From assembly GCF_039613825.1 (NCBI RefSeq), contig NZ_CP154826.1, positions 2,480,001 to 2,544,000 on the forward strand: DNA of 64,000 bases, read 5' to 3'. Numbering within the stretch: position 1 is the stretch's first letter; every line of letters starts with the position of its first letter. The notes below the pieces were generated by a model. That model had not been told where the DNA came from and made no database searches. It was given only the letters and a program-made list of their open reading frames with translations. The translations under genes and the position numbers were made by a program. This document shows, piece after piece, positions 26,997 to 36,985 of the stretch. This stretch comes from Diaminobutyricibacter sp. McL0608. Its GTDB lineage: Bacteria > Actinomycetota > Actinomycetes > Actinomycetales > Microbacteriaceae.

Positions 26997-29819
26997 CTAC
27001 TCCCTGTCGGTCAGCTGCCAGGCGTCCTCGTTCGAGTCGCCCTCCACTTCAGGATAGCCCTCGGTCATACGGGCGACAGGATCGCCGTCGTACGGGTCGT
27101 CGTAGGCCACGGCTGTGGCGTCCGGCCCTGCGGCACGCGCCTGAGGAGCGGCCGACGCCGTCCCCGGCGGTTCCTCGCCGCGCAGCCTCGCCAGTACCGA
27201 CGGAAGCTGCTCCGCCGTCACGAGCACGTCGCGCGCCTTCGACCCTTCGGAGGGGCCGACGATCTCCCGCGACTCGAGGAGGTCCATCAGACGGCCGGCC
27301 TTCGCGAACCCGACGCGCAGCTTGCGCTGCAGCATCGACGTCGACCCGAACTGGGTCGAGACCACGAGTTCGGCTGCGGCGAGGAGGAGCTCGAGATCGT
27401 CGCCGATGTCGGAATCGATCTGCTTCTTCTCGGCCACGGCAGCGACATCCTGCCGGTACTCCGGCCGCGCCTGGCGCGTGACGTGGTCGACGACCTTCTG
27501 GATCTCCGACTCGCTGACCCACGCGCCCTGGACGCGTACGGCCTTCGATGCGCCCATCGGGAGGAAGAGCCCGTCTCCCTGGCCGATGAGCTTGTCCGCT
27601 CCCGGCTGGTCGAGGATGACGCGCGAATCGGTGACGCTGGTGACCGCGAACGCCAGCCTCGACGGCACGTTGGCCTTGATGAGTCCCGTGACGACGTCGA
27701 CCGATGGACGCTGGGTCGCGAGCACGAGGTGGATTCCGGATGCGCGCGCCAGCTGCGTGATGCGAACGATCGAGTCCTCCACGTCGCGCGGAGCGACCAT
27801 CATCAGGTCGGCGAGCTCGTCCACGACGACCAGGAGGTAGGGGTACGGCTTGAGCTTGCGCTCGCTTCCCGCAGGCAGGACGATCTCGTCGTTGACGACC
27901 GCCTTGTTGAAGTCGTCGATATGGCGGAAGCCGAAGCTCGCCAGGTCGTCATAGCGCATGTCCATCTCTTTGACCACCCATTGCAGCGCTTCGGCTGCCT
28001 TCTTCGGGTTGGTGATGATGGGCGTGATGAGATGCGGGACCCCGGCGTAGATCGTGAGCTCGACGCGCTTCGGGTCGATGAGCACCATGCGCACGTCAGC
28101 AGGCTTGGCCCGCATCAGCAGGCTCGTGATCATCGAGTTGACGAAGCTCGACTTTCCGGACCCGGTGGATCCTGCCACCAGGAGATGGGGCATCTTGGCG
28201 AGGTTCGCGACGACGTAGCCGCCGCCGACGTCCTTGCCGACGCCGATCGTCATCGGGTGCACACTCTTCGTCGCCGCGGCCGACCGCAGCACGTCGCCGA
28301 GTGAGACGATCTCGCGGTCGCTGTTCGGGATCTCCACGCCGATCGCGCTCTTGCCCGGAATCGGCGAAAGGATGCGCACTTCATTGCTCGCGACGGCGTA
28401 CGAGAGGTTCTTGCTGAGCGCGGTCACCCGCTCGACCTTGACGCCCGGACCGAGTTCGATCTCGTACTGGGTCACTGTCGGGCCGCGCGAGAATCCTGTG
28501 ACTTTCGCATCCACCTGGAACTGGTCGAGCACCTCGGTGATCTGCCGCACCACTTCGTCGTTGGCCGCCGAACGCGTCTTCGCAGGCGAACCGGCCGAGA
28601 GGATGGTCGGTGCCGGCAGACGGTACGGCGCCGGCGGGACCGGGGCGAGCGGACGCGCAGCACCTGCTGCCACCTCGTCGAAGTCGGCCTGCGCATCGGT
28701 CGAGAACCCCGGAAGCACTTCTGTCGCACCGTCGGGGCGCAGCCCGGTGGGATGCTGCCCCGCCGCAGACACCTCACCCGTGAACCGCTTGACCGCGTCT
28801 TCGGCAACCCGCAGCTCGTCGAGGACTTCGGTGCCGTAGTGGTCGGACTCCGGATCCGGCTCGATCGCCGACGCGAACTCGCCGTTGCTGGCCTGCGCGG
28901 GGGTGCCGAGGATGGCGGTGAGGTCGTCTGCGATGACCGGGCTGTCGTAGGCGGGATCGTCTTCGCGCTGCGATTTGTTGCGCCGCCACCAGGGAAGGTT
29001 CGCCTCGTCGGCAGGCTCGTCGATGTCGTCGAGCTCAACCTGCTGGGTCCTGGCCTCGCTCTTCGCATCCTTGGCCGCCTTGCGCTCCTCTTCGGTCGCA
29101 AGCTGCGCTCCGAACAGATACGCATACAGCTCGCGGATGCGCGCGCCGACCTTGTTGGGCGGGGTCTTGGTGATGATGAAGAGACTGAGGACCAGCAGCA
29201 GGCCGATGACGATCCCCGCGCCGACCCACGTGAGCACGATCGACAGCGGCCAGGCCAGGAGCCATCCGAGCACTCCGCCGGCTTCGGCCAGCTTCGTGAT
29301 GCCGTCGGCCGGCATCGGGTGCGTACTGAACACGTGGCACAGCCCGGACACGGAGATCAGGAGGATTCCGAGCCCGATTCCGATACGTGTGTTGTCGTGG
29401 ACCGAACTCGGATGACGGAACAGCCAGGCGGCGAACAGCACCATGATGACGGGCAGCGCGTAGGCGACCCGTCCGAAGAGTCCTCCGAACGTCCACACCT
29501 CGAGGGTCTGTGCGATGGTGTTGTCGATCAGGAACCATTCGGCGATCGCACCGGCGATCGCCAGCATGATCAGGAAGAAGGGGACGCCGTCTCGACGCTC
29601 CTCTTTCGCGAACTTCTCCGGTCCGAGCGCACGGAAGGCGCCGCCGACCATGTGCGCGAGCGCCATCCAGATGCGCACGAGGAGGGCAGGTTTCGGCTCG
29701 GCCGACGGGTATTTCACCGTCTTCTGGGCAGCCGTGTTCGCGGCAGGCTTGCGCCCCGTCGAACCTCCGCGCGCGGGGGTGTTCCGGGCGCGTGAAGTCG
29801 ACTTGGTGCTCGTAGCCAT
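26997..29819 (-). CDS. ftsK: DNA translocase FtsK/SpoIIIE
   Basis: FtsK pumps chromosome DNA through the closing septum. The 940-residue protein has a basic lead, four to five membrane helices at about 60-230, a Glu/Asp-rich linker, the motor domain with Walker [12 protein letters not shown], and a C-terminal winged-helix gamma domain ([23 protein letters not shown]) that reads polar DNA signals. The start ATG 29819 gives the lysine-rich opening [13 protein letters not shown]. The frame upstream is open but unlike any family member and overlaps the GNAT gene. Confidence 0.96.
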   Translation of the reverse strand: MATSTKSTSRARNTPARGGSTGRKPAANTAAQKTVKYPSAEPKPALLVRIWMALAHMVGGAFRALGPEKFAKEERRDGVPFFLIMLAIAGAIAEWFLIDNTIAQTLEVWTFGGLFGRVAYALPVIMVLFAAWLFRHPSSVHDNTRIGIGLGILLISVSGLCHVFSTHPMPADGITKLAEAGGVLGWLLAWPLSIVLTWVGAGIVIGLLLVLSLFIITKTPPNKVGARIRELYAYLFGAQLATEEERKAAKDAKSEARTQQVELDDIDEPADEANLPWWRRNKSQREDDPAYDSPVIADDLTAILGTPAQASNGEFASAIEPDPESDHYGTEVLDELRVAEDAVKRFTGEVSAAGQHPTGLRPDGATEVLPGFSTDAQADFDEVAAGAARPLAPVPPAPYRLPAPTILSAGSPAKTRSAANDEVVRQITEVLDQFQVDAKVTGFSRGPTVTQYEIELGPGVKVERVTALSKNLSYAVASNEVRILSPIPGKSAIGVEIPNSDREIVSLGDVLRSAAATKSVHPMTIGVGKDVGGGYVVANLAKMPHLLVAGSTGSGKSSFVNSMITSLLMRAKPADVRMVLIDPKRVELTIYAGVPHLITPIITNPKKAAEALQWVVKEMDMRYDDLASFGFRHIDDFNKAVVNDEIVLPAGSERKLKPYPYLLVVVDELADLMMVAPRDVEDSIVRITQLARASGIHLVLATQRPSVDVVTGLIKANVPSRLAFAVTSVTDSRVILDQPGADKLIGQGDGLFLPMGASKAVRVQGAWVSESEIQKVVDHVTRQARPEYRQDVAAVAEKKQIDSDIGDDLELLLAAAELVVSTQFGSTSMLQRKLRVGFAKAGRLMDLLESREIVGPSEGSKARDVLVTAEQLPSVLARLRGEEPPGTASAAPQARAAGPDATAVAYDDPYDGDPVARMTEGYPEVEGDSNEDAWQLTDRE

Positions 29820-29896
29820 GCCAACACGGTACTTTGCGCCGCCGTCATTGGCCCGGAAGAGCGCGGGGGTGTCTCCGGTACGCAACCGGCAAGCGC

Positions 29897-30388
29897 CTAG
29901 CGGATGGTCGCAACCATCGTGTCGGAGGACTCTCGCGATTCGATGGTCACGTAGCCCTCGCTCACATAGAGCCTCTGGGCGAAGTTCGATCGCTCGACGC
30001 TCAGGCTGAGCCGGGAATGCCCTGCGGAGAGCGCTTGCCGGGTGATCGCCTTCAGGAGCGCGCGCCCGACGCCCTGCGCGCGCCACTGCGGATTCACGCC
30101 GAGCGTCAGCTCGGGCACCCCCACAGCGACGAACCCGGTGCCGGGAGAATTCGGCGGGAACAACCGCGCCCAGCACGCGCCGATCGGGATGCCGTGGGAA
30201 TCGATCGCGACCGACCCGAAATCACCGGGCCGCGGCCATCCCGCGATGTACCGGGAGACTTTCGGGTCGTCGAGGATGGCCACCCGCGGGCGCGCACGAC
30301 TGACACTCCAGTTCGCGGCCTCGACCAGCATGTCACCCATGAAGCGGGCATCGGCCGGGGTCGCACTGCGGATCTCGAACCCTCCCAT
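29897..30388 (-). CDS. GNAT family N-acetyltransferase
   Basis: The 163-residue protein has the acetyl-CoA binding pattern [21 protein letters not shown] near residues 108-128 and a typical beta-bulge strand LTLGVNP before it. The target cannot be predicted. ATG 30388 gives [17 protein letters not shown], a standard GNAT opening. It sits between ftsK and the 35-bp tandem repeat that follows rnj. Confidence 0.85.
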   Translation of the reverse strand: MGGFEIRSATPADARFMGDMLVEAANWSVSRARPRVAILDDPKVSRYIAGWPRPGDFGSVAIDSHGIPIGACWARLFPPNSPGTGFVAVGVPELTLGVNPQWRAQGVGRALLKAITRQALSAGHSRLSLSVERSNFAQRLYVSEGYVTIESRESSDTMVATIR

Positions 30389-30428
30389 AGCGGGAGCGTA
30401 CTCGCGCAGTGTTTCCGGCGGGTTTCGG

Positions 30429-30543
30429 TACGCCTCGATGCTGCGCCCATCCGTGACCGAGGCTACGCCTCGATGCTGCGCCCATTCGTGGCCGAGGCTA
30501 CGCCTCGATGCTGCGCCCATTCGTGGCCGAGGCTACGCCTCGA
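30429..30543. repeat. 35-bp tandem repeat copied from the 3' end of rnj
   Basis: Units start at 30429, 30464 and 30499, with a partial fourth at 30534 that is the last four codons and stop of rnj. The second and third units are identical; the first differs at 30451 and 30456. Each unit includes GAGGCTACGCCTC, a small hairpin. The repeat lies directly after the rnj stop and before the GNAT start. Confidence 0.9.
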
Positions 30544-32209
30544 TCACCAACGGCACGATCATGGGGCGGCGCCGGTAGCTCGTGTTGACCCAGCGGCCGA
30601 CTGTGCGGCGGACTACCTGGCTCAGCGCATGCGGGTCGCGCACGCCGTTGTGGGCTGCATCGGCGAGTGCCGCAGCGATCTTCGGCTTCACATCGTCGAA
30701 CACCGCGTCGTCCTCTGCGAAGCCCTTGGCGTGGATCTCGGGCCCGGTGATGATGCGTCCACTCGCCGCCTCGACCACGACGATGATCGAGATGAAGCCT
30801 TCTTCGCCGAGGATCCTGCGGTCCTTGAGGTCCGCATCCGTGATCTCCCCGACACTCGAGCCGTCGACGTAGACATAGCCGACATCGAGCTGCCCGACGA
30901 CCCGCGCGACACCGTCGCGGAGGTCGATCACGGTGCCGTCCTCGGCCAGGATCGTGTTCTCTGCCGGCACGCCGGTGTCCATGGCGAGCGCGGCGTTCGC
31001 GACCAGGTGCCGGTACTCGCCGTGAACGGGCATGACGTTCTTCGGCTTGATGATGTTGTAGCAGTAGAGCAGCTCCCCCGCCGCCGCGTGACCGGAGACG
31101 TGGACCTTGGCGTTGCCCTTGTGCACCACGCTCGCGCCGAGCTTGGTCAGACCATCGATGACGCGGTACACCGCGTTCTCGTTGCCGGGGATCAGGCTGG
31201 ACGCGAGGATGACCGTGTCGCCCGGCCCGACCTCGATCTGGTGATCGAGGTTGGCCATACGGGCGAGGACGGCCATCGGCTCGCCCTGCGAACCAGTCGA
31301 CATGTAGACGATGCGGTCGTCCGGCAGGTCTGCTGCCTTCTTGTAGTCGATGAGGATGCCTTCCGGCACCTTCAGATAGCCGAGGTCGGCGGCGATGCCC
31401 ATGTTGCGCACCATCGAGCGGCCGAGGAGCGCGACCCGCCGGCCGTTCGCCTCTGCGGCGTCGAGCACCTGCTGCACGCGGTGAACGTGGCTGGAGAAGC
31501 TCGCGACGATGACGCGGCGGGGAGCACGCGCAATGACGTTGTCGAGCACAGGCCCGATCGAGCGCTCGAGTGGCGTGAAGCCCGGAACGTCGGCGTTCGT
31601 GGAGTCGGCCATGAACAGGTCGACCCCCTTCTCGCCCAGCCGCGCGAAGGCACGGAGGTCGGTGATCCGGTCGTCGAGAGGAAGCTGGTCCATCTTGAAG
31701 TCGCCGGTGTGCAGCACGACCCCGGCTTCCGTGGTGATGGCGACGGCGAGCGCATCCGGAATCGAGTGGTTGACCGCGACGAACTCCAGGGAGAACGGGC
31801 CGAGCGCCTCGTGCTGGCCCTCCTTCACCGTCAGCGTGTACGGCTGGATGCGGTGCTCCTTGAGCTTCGCCTCGACCAGAGCGAGCGTGAGGCCGGATCC
31901 GATCAGCGGGATGTCGGCGCGCAGGCGGAGAAGGTACGGCACGGCACCGATGTGGTCCTCGTGGCCGTGCGTGAGAACGACGCCGACGATGTCGTCGAGG
32001 CGATCGCGCACCGGGGCGAAATCAGGCAGGATCAGGTCGACGCCCGGCTGGTTCTCCTCGGGGAACAGCACGCCGCAGTCGACGATGAGGATCTTGCCGC
32101 CGAATTCGAAGACCGTCATGTTGCGGCCGATCTCCCCCAGTCCCCCGGTCGGGATGATCCTGAGGGTGCCCGGTTCGAGTGCGGGCGGGTCGGAGACGAG
32201 GTTGGGCAT
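30533..32209 (-). CDS. rnj: Ribonuclease J
   Basis: RNase J is a metallo-beta-lactamase-fold nuclease with 5'-exonuclease and endonuclease activity, used in rRNA and mRNA processing. The 558-residue protein has the metal site HGHEDH at 81-86, the beta-CASP domain with SSHVHRVQQVLDAA, and the HVSGHAAAGEL motif. It follows dapA by 67 nt. Its final codons are repeated three times downstream. Confidence 0.95.
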   Translation of the reverse strand: MPNLVSDPPALEPGTLRIIPTGGLGEIGRNMTVFEFGGKILIVDCGVLFPEENQPGVDLILPDFAPVRDRLDDIVGVVLTHGHEDHIGAVPYLLRLRADIPLIGSGLTLALVEAKLKEHRIQPYTLTVKEGQHEALGPFSLEFVAVNHSIPDALAVAITTEAGVVLHTGDFKMDQLPLDDRITDLRAFARLGEKGVDLFMADSTNADVPGFTPLERSIGPVLDNVIARAPRRVIVASFSSHVHRVQQVLDAAEANGRRVALLGRSMVRNMGIAADLGYLKVPEGILIDYKKAADLPDDRIVYMSTGSQGEPMAVLARMANLDHQIEVGPGDTVILASSLIPGNENAVYRVIDGLTKLGASVVHKGNAKVHVSGHAAAGELLYCYNIIKPKNVMPVHGEYRHLVANAALAMDTGVPAENTILAEDGTVIDLRDGVARVVGQLDVGYVYVDGSSVGEITDADLKDRRILGEEGFISIIVVVEAASGRIITGPEIHAKGFAEDDAVFDDVKPKIAAALADAAHNGVRDPHALSQVVRRTVGRWVNTSYRRRPMIVPLVIEA

Positions 32210-32276
32210 CTGCCCCTCCTATGCGTTTGCGGGCGCTGGGCGCTCCTGGTGATGCGATCCGGGCAGTGGCCAGGAC

Positions 32277-33254
32277 CTAACGTGTTGTGCCGGCGATCTT
32301 GGGCAGCGCACCGCCGGCCGCGGCATTGCGGTCGGGCCGGAAGTTGCGGAAGTCCACGCCGGGGATGTCGGTGACGAGGTCGATCTCGTCTTCGATCTGG
32401 GCGGCCTCCCACTCCTCGGGGCCGACGAGGGGCAGGCGGACCCGCGGGCTGGAGATCCGTCCGAGCCCGTGGAGGATGTACTTGGCGGCAACCGTGCCTG
32501 GGACGTGGGTCATGACCGCACGCACCAGCGGCTCCAGCTTGCGGTGCGCCGCGGTCGCGGTGGCCAGGTCGCCGGAATTGACCGCATCCACGATCTGCCG
32601 GTACGGCCTGGCCGCAATGTTCGCCGTCACGCCGATCAGCCCGGAGGCGCCGATCGACAGGTGCGGCAGCACGTTCGCGTCGTCGCCTGAGAAGTACAGG
32701 AGGTCGGTCTGGTTGAGCACCCGGCTGACCTCGCTGAAGTCGCCCTTCGCATCCTTGATAGCCAGGATGTTCGGGTGCTTGGCAGCGCGGAGGATCGTCT
32801 CGTACGTGATCGGCACCCCGGTGCGGCCGGGGATGTCGTACAGGATCACGGGAAGGTCGGTCGCATCCGCGATCATTCGAAAATGCGTCAGGATGCCGGC
32901 CTGCGTCGGCTTGTTGTAGTACGGCGTCACGATCATGACGCCGTCGGCGCCCGCCTTCTCGCTCTGCTGGTAGAGCTGGATGGCGTGGGCGGTCTCGTTC
33001 GATCCGCCGCCGGTGATGATCTTCGCGCGGCCCGCGGAGACCGATTTTCCGACCTCGACGAGACGCAGCTTCTCGGGGTCGGTCAGTGTCGACGTCTCCC
33101 CTGTCGTGCCGGTGACGACGATGCCGTCGGCGCCGTCGTTGATGACGTCGTCGATGTGCTTCTCCACGCCGGCCCAGTCGACCTCGCCATCGGCGGTGAA
33201 CGGCGTCACCAGGGCCACCAGCACCTGGCCGAACGGATTCGCGGAGTCAGACAT
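32277..33254 (-). CDS. dapA: 4-hydroxy-tetrahydrodipicolinate synthase
   Basis: DapA condenses pyruvate with aspartate semialdehyde, opening the diaminopimelate branch. The 325-residue barrel has the Schiff-base Lys167 in ILAIKDAKGD, Tyr139 in ILYDIPGRTG, and the GTTGETSTLT loop at 49-58. It stands between thyX and rnj, the order conserved across actinobacteria. Confidence 0.96.
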   Translation of the reverse strand: MSDSANPFGQVLVALVTPFTADGEVDWAGVEKHIDDVINDGADGIVVTGTTGETSTLTDPEKLRLVEVGKSVSAGRAKIITGGGSNETAHAIQLYQQSEKAGADGVMIVTPYYNKPTQAGILTHFRMIADATDLPVILYDIPGRTGVPITYETILRAAKHPNILAIKDAKGDFSEVSRVLNQTDLLYFSGDDANVLPHLSIGASGLIGVTANIAARPYRQIVDAVNSGDLATATAAHRKLEPLVRAVMTHVPGTVAAKYILHGLGRISSPRVRLPLVGPEEWEAAQIEDEIDLVTDIPGVDFRNFRPDRNAAAGGALPKIAGTTR

Positions 33255-33302
33255 GTTGTACAGGCTATCGCCTCGGCGCGGTCGGCAGAGCGTGCGGAAT
33301 GC

Positions 33303-34040
33303 TCAGGGCGCGACCCGGCCGTTCGACTCGAACGCCGCGTGCGTCAGAGGCATCAGCCCGGTCCACAGATCTTCCATCTGCTCGGCACACATCTCGATCT
33401 CCCGCTGCGGGAACGACGGGAAACGGGACTCCGGATGCCGTGTCCGCAGCGACAGGAAGTTCATGAGCGATCGCGCGTTCATCGTGACGTACATCGACGA
33501 ATAGATGTTCAGCGGGAGGACGATCCGAGCGACCTCACGCGCGACGCCGGCCTCGAGCATCCGCTGGTACGCCTCGAACGCCTGGCGGGACGAGGTCCTC
33601 GTCTGCTGCTCGACCAGCGCGGACTGCTCCGCGGAGCCGGGCGTGAACTCGTATGCGCCCGGCTTGCCGGTCTGCACGAGCCGTCGCTCGGTGTCGGGAA
33701 CGTAGAAGACCGGACGGAGTTCGCGGTAGCGTCCGGACTCTTCGTTGTACGACGCGATTCGGTGCCGCATGAACTCGCGGAACACGAAGATCGGCGCCTG
33801 CACATAGAACGTCATCGAGTTGTGCTCGAACGGCGAGCCGTGGCGGTCGCGCATGAGGTAGTTGATCAGGCCGCGGTCGCGGGCGGTGTCCGTCTCGGTC
33901 TCGGAGCCGTCGAGCCTGCTCTGCTCGAGCGTCTGCTCGCCCTGCGTCGAGACGCGGGCGGCGAAGAGCACATCGGAATCGTGCGCGCTGGAACGAACCA
34001 GCTCCACGGTCATATCGGAACGAAACTCGATCTCGGGCAC
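33303..34040 (-). CDS. thyX: Flavin-dependent thymidylate synthase
   Basis: ThyX makes dTMP from dUMP with FAD and methylenetetrahydrofolate. The 245-residue protein has the defining RHRxxSxNxxSxR motif at 92-104 (RHRIASYNEESGR). In other actinobacteria thyX lies between dapB and dapA. Here dapA follows at once, but six genes separate it from dapB. Confidence 0.97.
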   Translation of the reverse strand: MPEIEFRSDMTVELVRSSAHDSDVLFAARVSTQGEQTLEQSRLDGSETETDTARDRGLINYLMRDRHGSPFEHNSMTFYVQAPIFVFREFMRHRIASYNEESGRYRELRPVFYVPDTERRLVQTGKPGAYEFTPGSAEQSALVEQQTRTSSRQAFEAYQRMLEAGVAREVARIVLPLNIYSSMYVTMNARSLMNFLSLRTRHPESRFPSFPQREIEMCAEQMEDLWTGLMPLTHAAFESNGRVAP

Positions 34041-34148
34041 GCGCCAACCCTATCCGGATGCGCGGCCGGGACGTCACCGGCGTGCGCGCGTAACGTCGCG
34101 TCACACTTCACCTCGGCGCGCCCTCGCGCGCGTAGTGTCGGCGACACC

Positions 34149-34595
34149 ATGAACGGGCTCGCCTCCCTCGCCATCGTGCTCGGCCTCGTAGCCGTCAGCA
34201 CGGTGATCGGGCTGCTCTGGCGGTCGCACACGGGCCGCATCCGGAAACGCACGGACGATCGCTCCGTTGTGACGGCGGCGGGCGTCGACTCAACGCAGCC
34301 GTTCGGGTCGGCCGCTACGCTGCTGCAGTTCTCCACGGAATTCTGCGCCCCGTGCCGGGCGACAGCGGTCGTCCTCGGAGAGCTCAGCGCCGAACGCGAG
34401 GGTGTCGCCCATGTCGAGATCGACCTGACCGAGCATCCCGACCTGGCACGCCGCTTCAACATCCTGCAGACCCCCACGACCTTCCTCGTCGACGGAGCCG
34501 GCGTCGTCCGCGCCCGCGTCGGCGGGGCACCGCGGCGCGACGATCTGCGCGCCGCACTCGACGACCTCATCGGGAGATCCCATGTCACAGCCTGA
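34149..34595 (+). CDS. Membrane-anchored thioredoxin-like protein
   Basis: The 148-residue protein has one N-terminal membrane segment at about 3-23 and a thioredoxin fold with a Cys66-Cys69 active site (CAPC rather than CGPC). The conserved cis-proline lies in ILQTPTTFLVD. The positively charged stretch after the helix suggests the domain may face the cytosol. It overlaps the DUF4395 gene by 14 nt, a pairing seen widely in actinobacteria. Confidence 0.85.
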   Translation: MNGLASLAIVLGLVAVSTVIGLLWRSHTGRIRKRTDDRSVVTAAGVDSTQPFGSAATLLQFSTEFCAPCRATAVVLGELSAEREGVAHVEIDLTEHPDLARRFNILQTPTTFLVDGAGVVRARVGGAPRRDDLRAALDDLIGRSHVTA

Positions 34596-35106
34596 AGCCG
34601 GATCAGCCACGCCGGCCGCGACCACAGCACCCGCAATCCCGGGACCCGCGGACGGGATCGACCCGCGCAGTCCGCGCTTCGGCGCCGGGATCACAGCGGT
34701 GCTCCTGCTGCTGACGATCTTCCTCGGCCTCGCCGGTCTGGACATCGCGGCGTTCGTCGTGCTCCTCGTCGTCTCGCTGCTGTTCGCGTGGGGCGCTTTC
34801 GCCGGCATCCAACTGCATCCCTACGGCCTGATCTTCCGCGCGCTGGTGCGACCACGCCTCGCTCCGCCGACCGAGCGCGAAGATCCGGCGCCGCCCACGT
34901 TCGCTCAGGGCGTCGGCTTCGTCATCACCCTTCTCGGCCTGGTGCTGGCCCTGTTCGGAGTGCCGTACGCCGTCGTGATCGCGGCGGGTCTCGCGTTCGT
35001 CGCCGCATTCCTCAACTCGGTGTTCGGCTACTGCCTCGGCTGCCAGATCTACCTGCTGCTCGTGCGCGCGGGCGTCATCCGCCGCACGGCTGCGAATCGG
35101 GTGTGA
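34582..35106 (+). CDS. DUF4395 membrane protein
   Basis: The 174-residue protein has a Pro/Ala-rich N-terminus and four predicted membrane helices. The last part FLNSVFGYCLGCQIYLLLVRAG carries a CxxC pair and is the family signature. The partner thioredoxin could act on this pair, but the role is unknown. A hairpin after the stop closes the two-gene unit. Confidence 0.87.
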   Translation: MSQPEAGSATPAATTAPAIPGPADGIDPRSPRFGAGITAVLLLLTIFLGLAGLDIAAFVVLLVVSLLFAWGAFAGIQLHPYGLIFRALVRPRLAPPTEREDPAPPTFAQGVGFVITLLGLVLALFGVPYAVVIAAGLAFVAAFLNSVFGYCLGCQIYLLLVRAGVIRRTAANRV

Positions 35107-35113
35107 CCTCGGT

Positions 35114-35131
35114 CGACGGCCGAGGCCGTCG
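35114..35131 (+). terminator. Hairpin after the thioredoxin/DUF4395 pair
   Basis: CGACGGCC and GGCCGTCG form a perfect 8-bp stem around GA, seven bases after the stop codon. No T-run follows. Confidence 0.5.
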
Positions 35132-35176
35132 ATAGGCTGGAAGGGAATCCATCAGCCGACCTCAGGAGGATCCCCC

Positions 35177-35602
35177 ATGGCTCTCACCAGCGAATCGACC
35201 ACCGTCTGGAAAGGCGACCTGAAGTCGGGCGCCGGCACCCTCACCCTCGACTCGTCGCACGCAGCGGAGTTCCCGGTCAGCTGGGCGGCCCGTACCGAAG
35301 GCCGTGAAGGCATCACCAATCCGGAGGAGCTGCTCGGTGCGGCCCACTCGGCCTGCTATTCGATGGCGTTCTCGAACATCCTCGCGTCGTTCGGGACTGC
35401 GCCTGAGAGCATCCAGACGACCGCGGCCGTCACCTTCGACCCCGCCAGCGGCATCACCGGCAGCCACCTGCTCGTCAATGCGAAGGTCCCCGGCATCAGC
35501 GAAGAGGACTTCCAGCGCCTTGCCGAAGAGGCCAAGGCGACCTGCCCGGTCTCCCGCGCGCTCGTGGGCATCCCGATCACGATCGAAGCCGACCTGGCCT
35601 GA
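35177..35602 (+). CDS. OsmC-family peroxide-reducing protein
   Basis: The 141-residue protein should reduce organic or fatty-acid hydroperoxides. It has the two family cysteines, Cys60 in AHSACYSMAF and Cys123 in ATCPVSRAL, plus the NPEELLGAAHSAC helix. The sequence is nearer to the OsmC than the Ohr branch. It has AGGAGGA upstream of ATG 35177 and is followed after five bases by the epimerase gene, so the two are likely co-transcribed. Confidence 0.9.
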   Translation: MALTSESTTVWKGDLKSGAGTLTLDSSHAAEFPVSWAARTEGREGITNPEELLGAAHSACYSMAFSNILASFGTAPESIQTTAAVTFDPASGITGSHLLVNAKVPGISEEDFQRLAEEAKATCPVSRALVGIPITIEADLA

Positions 35603-35607
35603 GTCGG

Positions 35608-36504
35608 ATGCGCATCCTCGTCGCCGGCGCGTCCGGGATGATCGGCTCCGAGTTGCGCGACCGACTCGAAGCCGACCGTCACACCGTCCTCCGGCTCGTG
35701 CGCCACGACCCGCGCAGCGAGTCCGAGTTCACCTGGTCGCCGACCGCACGCATCATCGACTTCACGCTCATGGAGCGGGTGGACGCGGTGATCAACCTCG
35801 CCGGCGCGTCGCTCAGCCACCTGCCCTGGACCCGCCGTTACAAGAAGCAGATCCTCGACTCGCGCATCCACACGACGCAGACGCTCGCGGACGCCATGCG
35901 CATGGCGGCGACGGCGCCCGGCGTGTTCATCAATGCATCAGCGGTCGGATACTACGGTGACCGGCCGGGCGAACGGCTCACAGAGAAGTCGTCGAAGGGC
36001 TCCGGGTTCCTGTCCGACCTCGTCGACGCCTGGGAGTCCGCCGCCCGTCTCGCGCCGGAGAAGACCCGCGTCGTGACGGTCCGCAGCGGTGTCGTCGTCG
36101 GACGCGGAGGCGCGATGCGGCCGCTGCTCCCGCTCGCACGGCTCGGGTTGTCCGGTCCCATCGGCACCGGCGGCCAGCATTGGCCGTGGATCAGCCTCCA
36201 CGACGAGGTCGCAGCGATCATCCACCTGCTCGACTCGTCGCTCGAAGGCCCCGTGAACCTTGTCGGGCCGACACCGATCACGGCGGACGGTTTCCTGCGT
36301 GAGCTGGCGGCGCAGGTCCATCGGCCATACGGACTCCCGCTCCCCGAGAAGGTCGTCGACGTCACCCTGCGCGATGCCGGCCAGGAACTGCTGCTGTCCA
36401 GCCAGAAGGTCATCCCCGAGAAGCTTCTCGCCGATGGGTTCGTGTTCGCCGACGCGAAGGCGCGCGACGCGATCGCCCGCCTCGTCGCGCGGCGGGCGCG
36501 CTGA
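35608..36504 (+). CDS. TIGR01777 family SDR protein (YfcH-like)
   Basis: This 298-residue member of the extended short-chain dehydrogenase group has the nucleotide loop GASGMIGSEL near the N-terminus, INLAGASL, and a C-terminal DUF1731-like part ending in FVFADAKARDAIA. The family is often called epimerase or cell-division inhibitor, but no reaction is established. It runs in the same direction as osmC and is convergent with the TPR-like gene. Confidence 0.85.
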   Translation: MRILVAGASGMIGSELRDRLEADRHTVLRLVRHDPRSESEFTWSPTARIIDFTLMERVDAVINLAGASLSHLPWTRRYKKQILDSRIHTTQTLADAMRMAATAPGVFINASAVGYYGDRPGERLTEKSSKGSGFLSDLVDAWESAARLAPEKTRVVTVRSGVVVGRGGAMRPLLPLARLGLSGPIGTGGQHWPWISLHDEVAAIIHLLDSSLEGPVNLVGPTPITADGFLRELAAQVHRPYGLPLPEKVVDVTLRDAGQELLLSSQKVIPEKLLADGFVFADAKARDAIARLVARRAR

Positions 36505-36529
36505 CGCGACCGGCGCGTGAGAGCGACGG

Positions 36530-36985
36530 CTAGGCCGGCTTGCGCTCGCCGTCGCGGTACAGACGGATCGACTCGCGCAGCGCAGCTCGCGCGCGTTTGC
36601 GGTCGCCGGACGCGTCGTAGGCGAGCCCGAGACGGAACCAGGCACGCCAGCTCAGCGGTTCGGCCTCCACTTCGGCCTTGTACTGCGGGAAATCGGCATC
36701 GGCGGCTTCACGGAGCGGCCGGCCGCTCGCCCGGTGCGGAAGATCGTCCACCGGCAGGCCGCCTTCCTCATCGAGGATGTGCACGAGCTTCTCGGTGCGC
36801 GCACCGAACAGAAGCTCACGACCGATCGCCCACGCGGCGATCACGGGGAGCACGAACAGCGCAACACCCATCACGATCGCGATCGGATCACCGGTCTGGA
36901 TGAGCAGCACACCGCGGTCGAACACGAGCACGAGGTAGATCAGCAGTAGGACCGCCATGAGTATGGCGGCGAGACGGTTCTTCAC
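36530..36985 (-). CDS. Membrane protein with a TPR-like C-terminus
   Basis: The 151-residue protein has two membrane helices at about 6-27 and 37-58. The C-terminal 50 residues (PLSWRAWFRLGLAYDASGDRKRARAALRESIRLY) look like a single tetratricopeptide unit. Function is unknown. Its start overlaps the dapB stop by four bases, so it is co-translated with dapB. Confidence 0.75.
   Translation of the reverse strand: MKNRLAAILMAVLLLIYLVLVFDRGVLLIQTGDPIAIVMGVALFVLPVIAAWAIGRELLFGARTEKLVHILDEEGGLPVDDLPHRASGRPLREAADADFPQYKAEVEAEPLSWRAWFRLGLAYDASGDRKRARAALRESIRLYRDGERKPA

Noticed and set aside
30429-30543. 35-bp repeats as a CRISPR array
   Set aside because: The units are head-to-tail without spacers and derive from the end of rnj; no cas gene is present.
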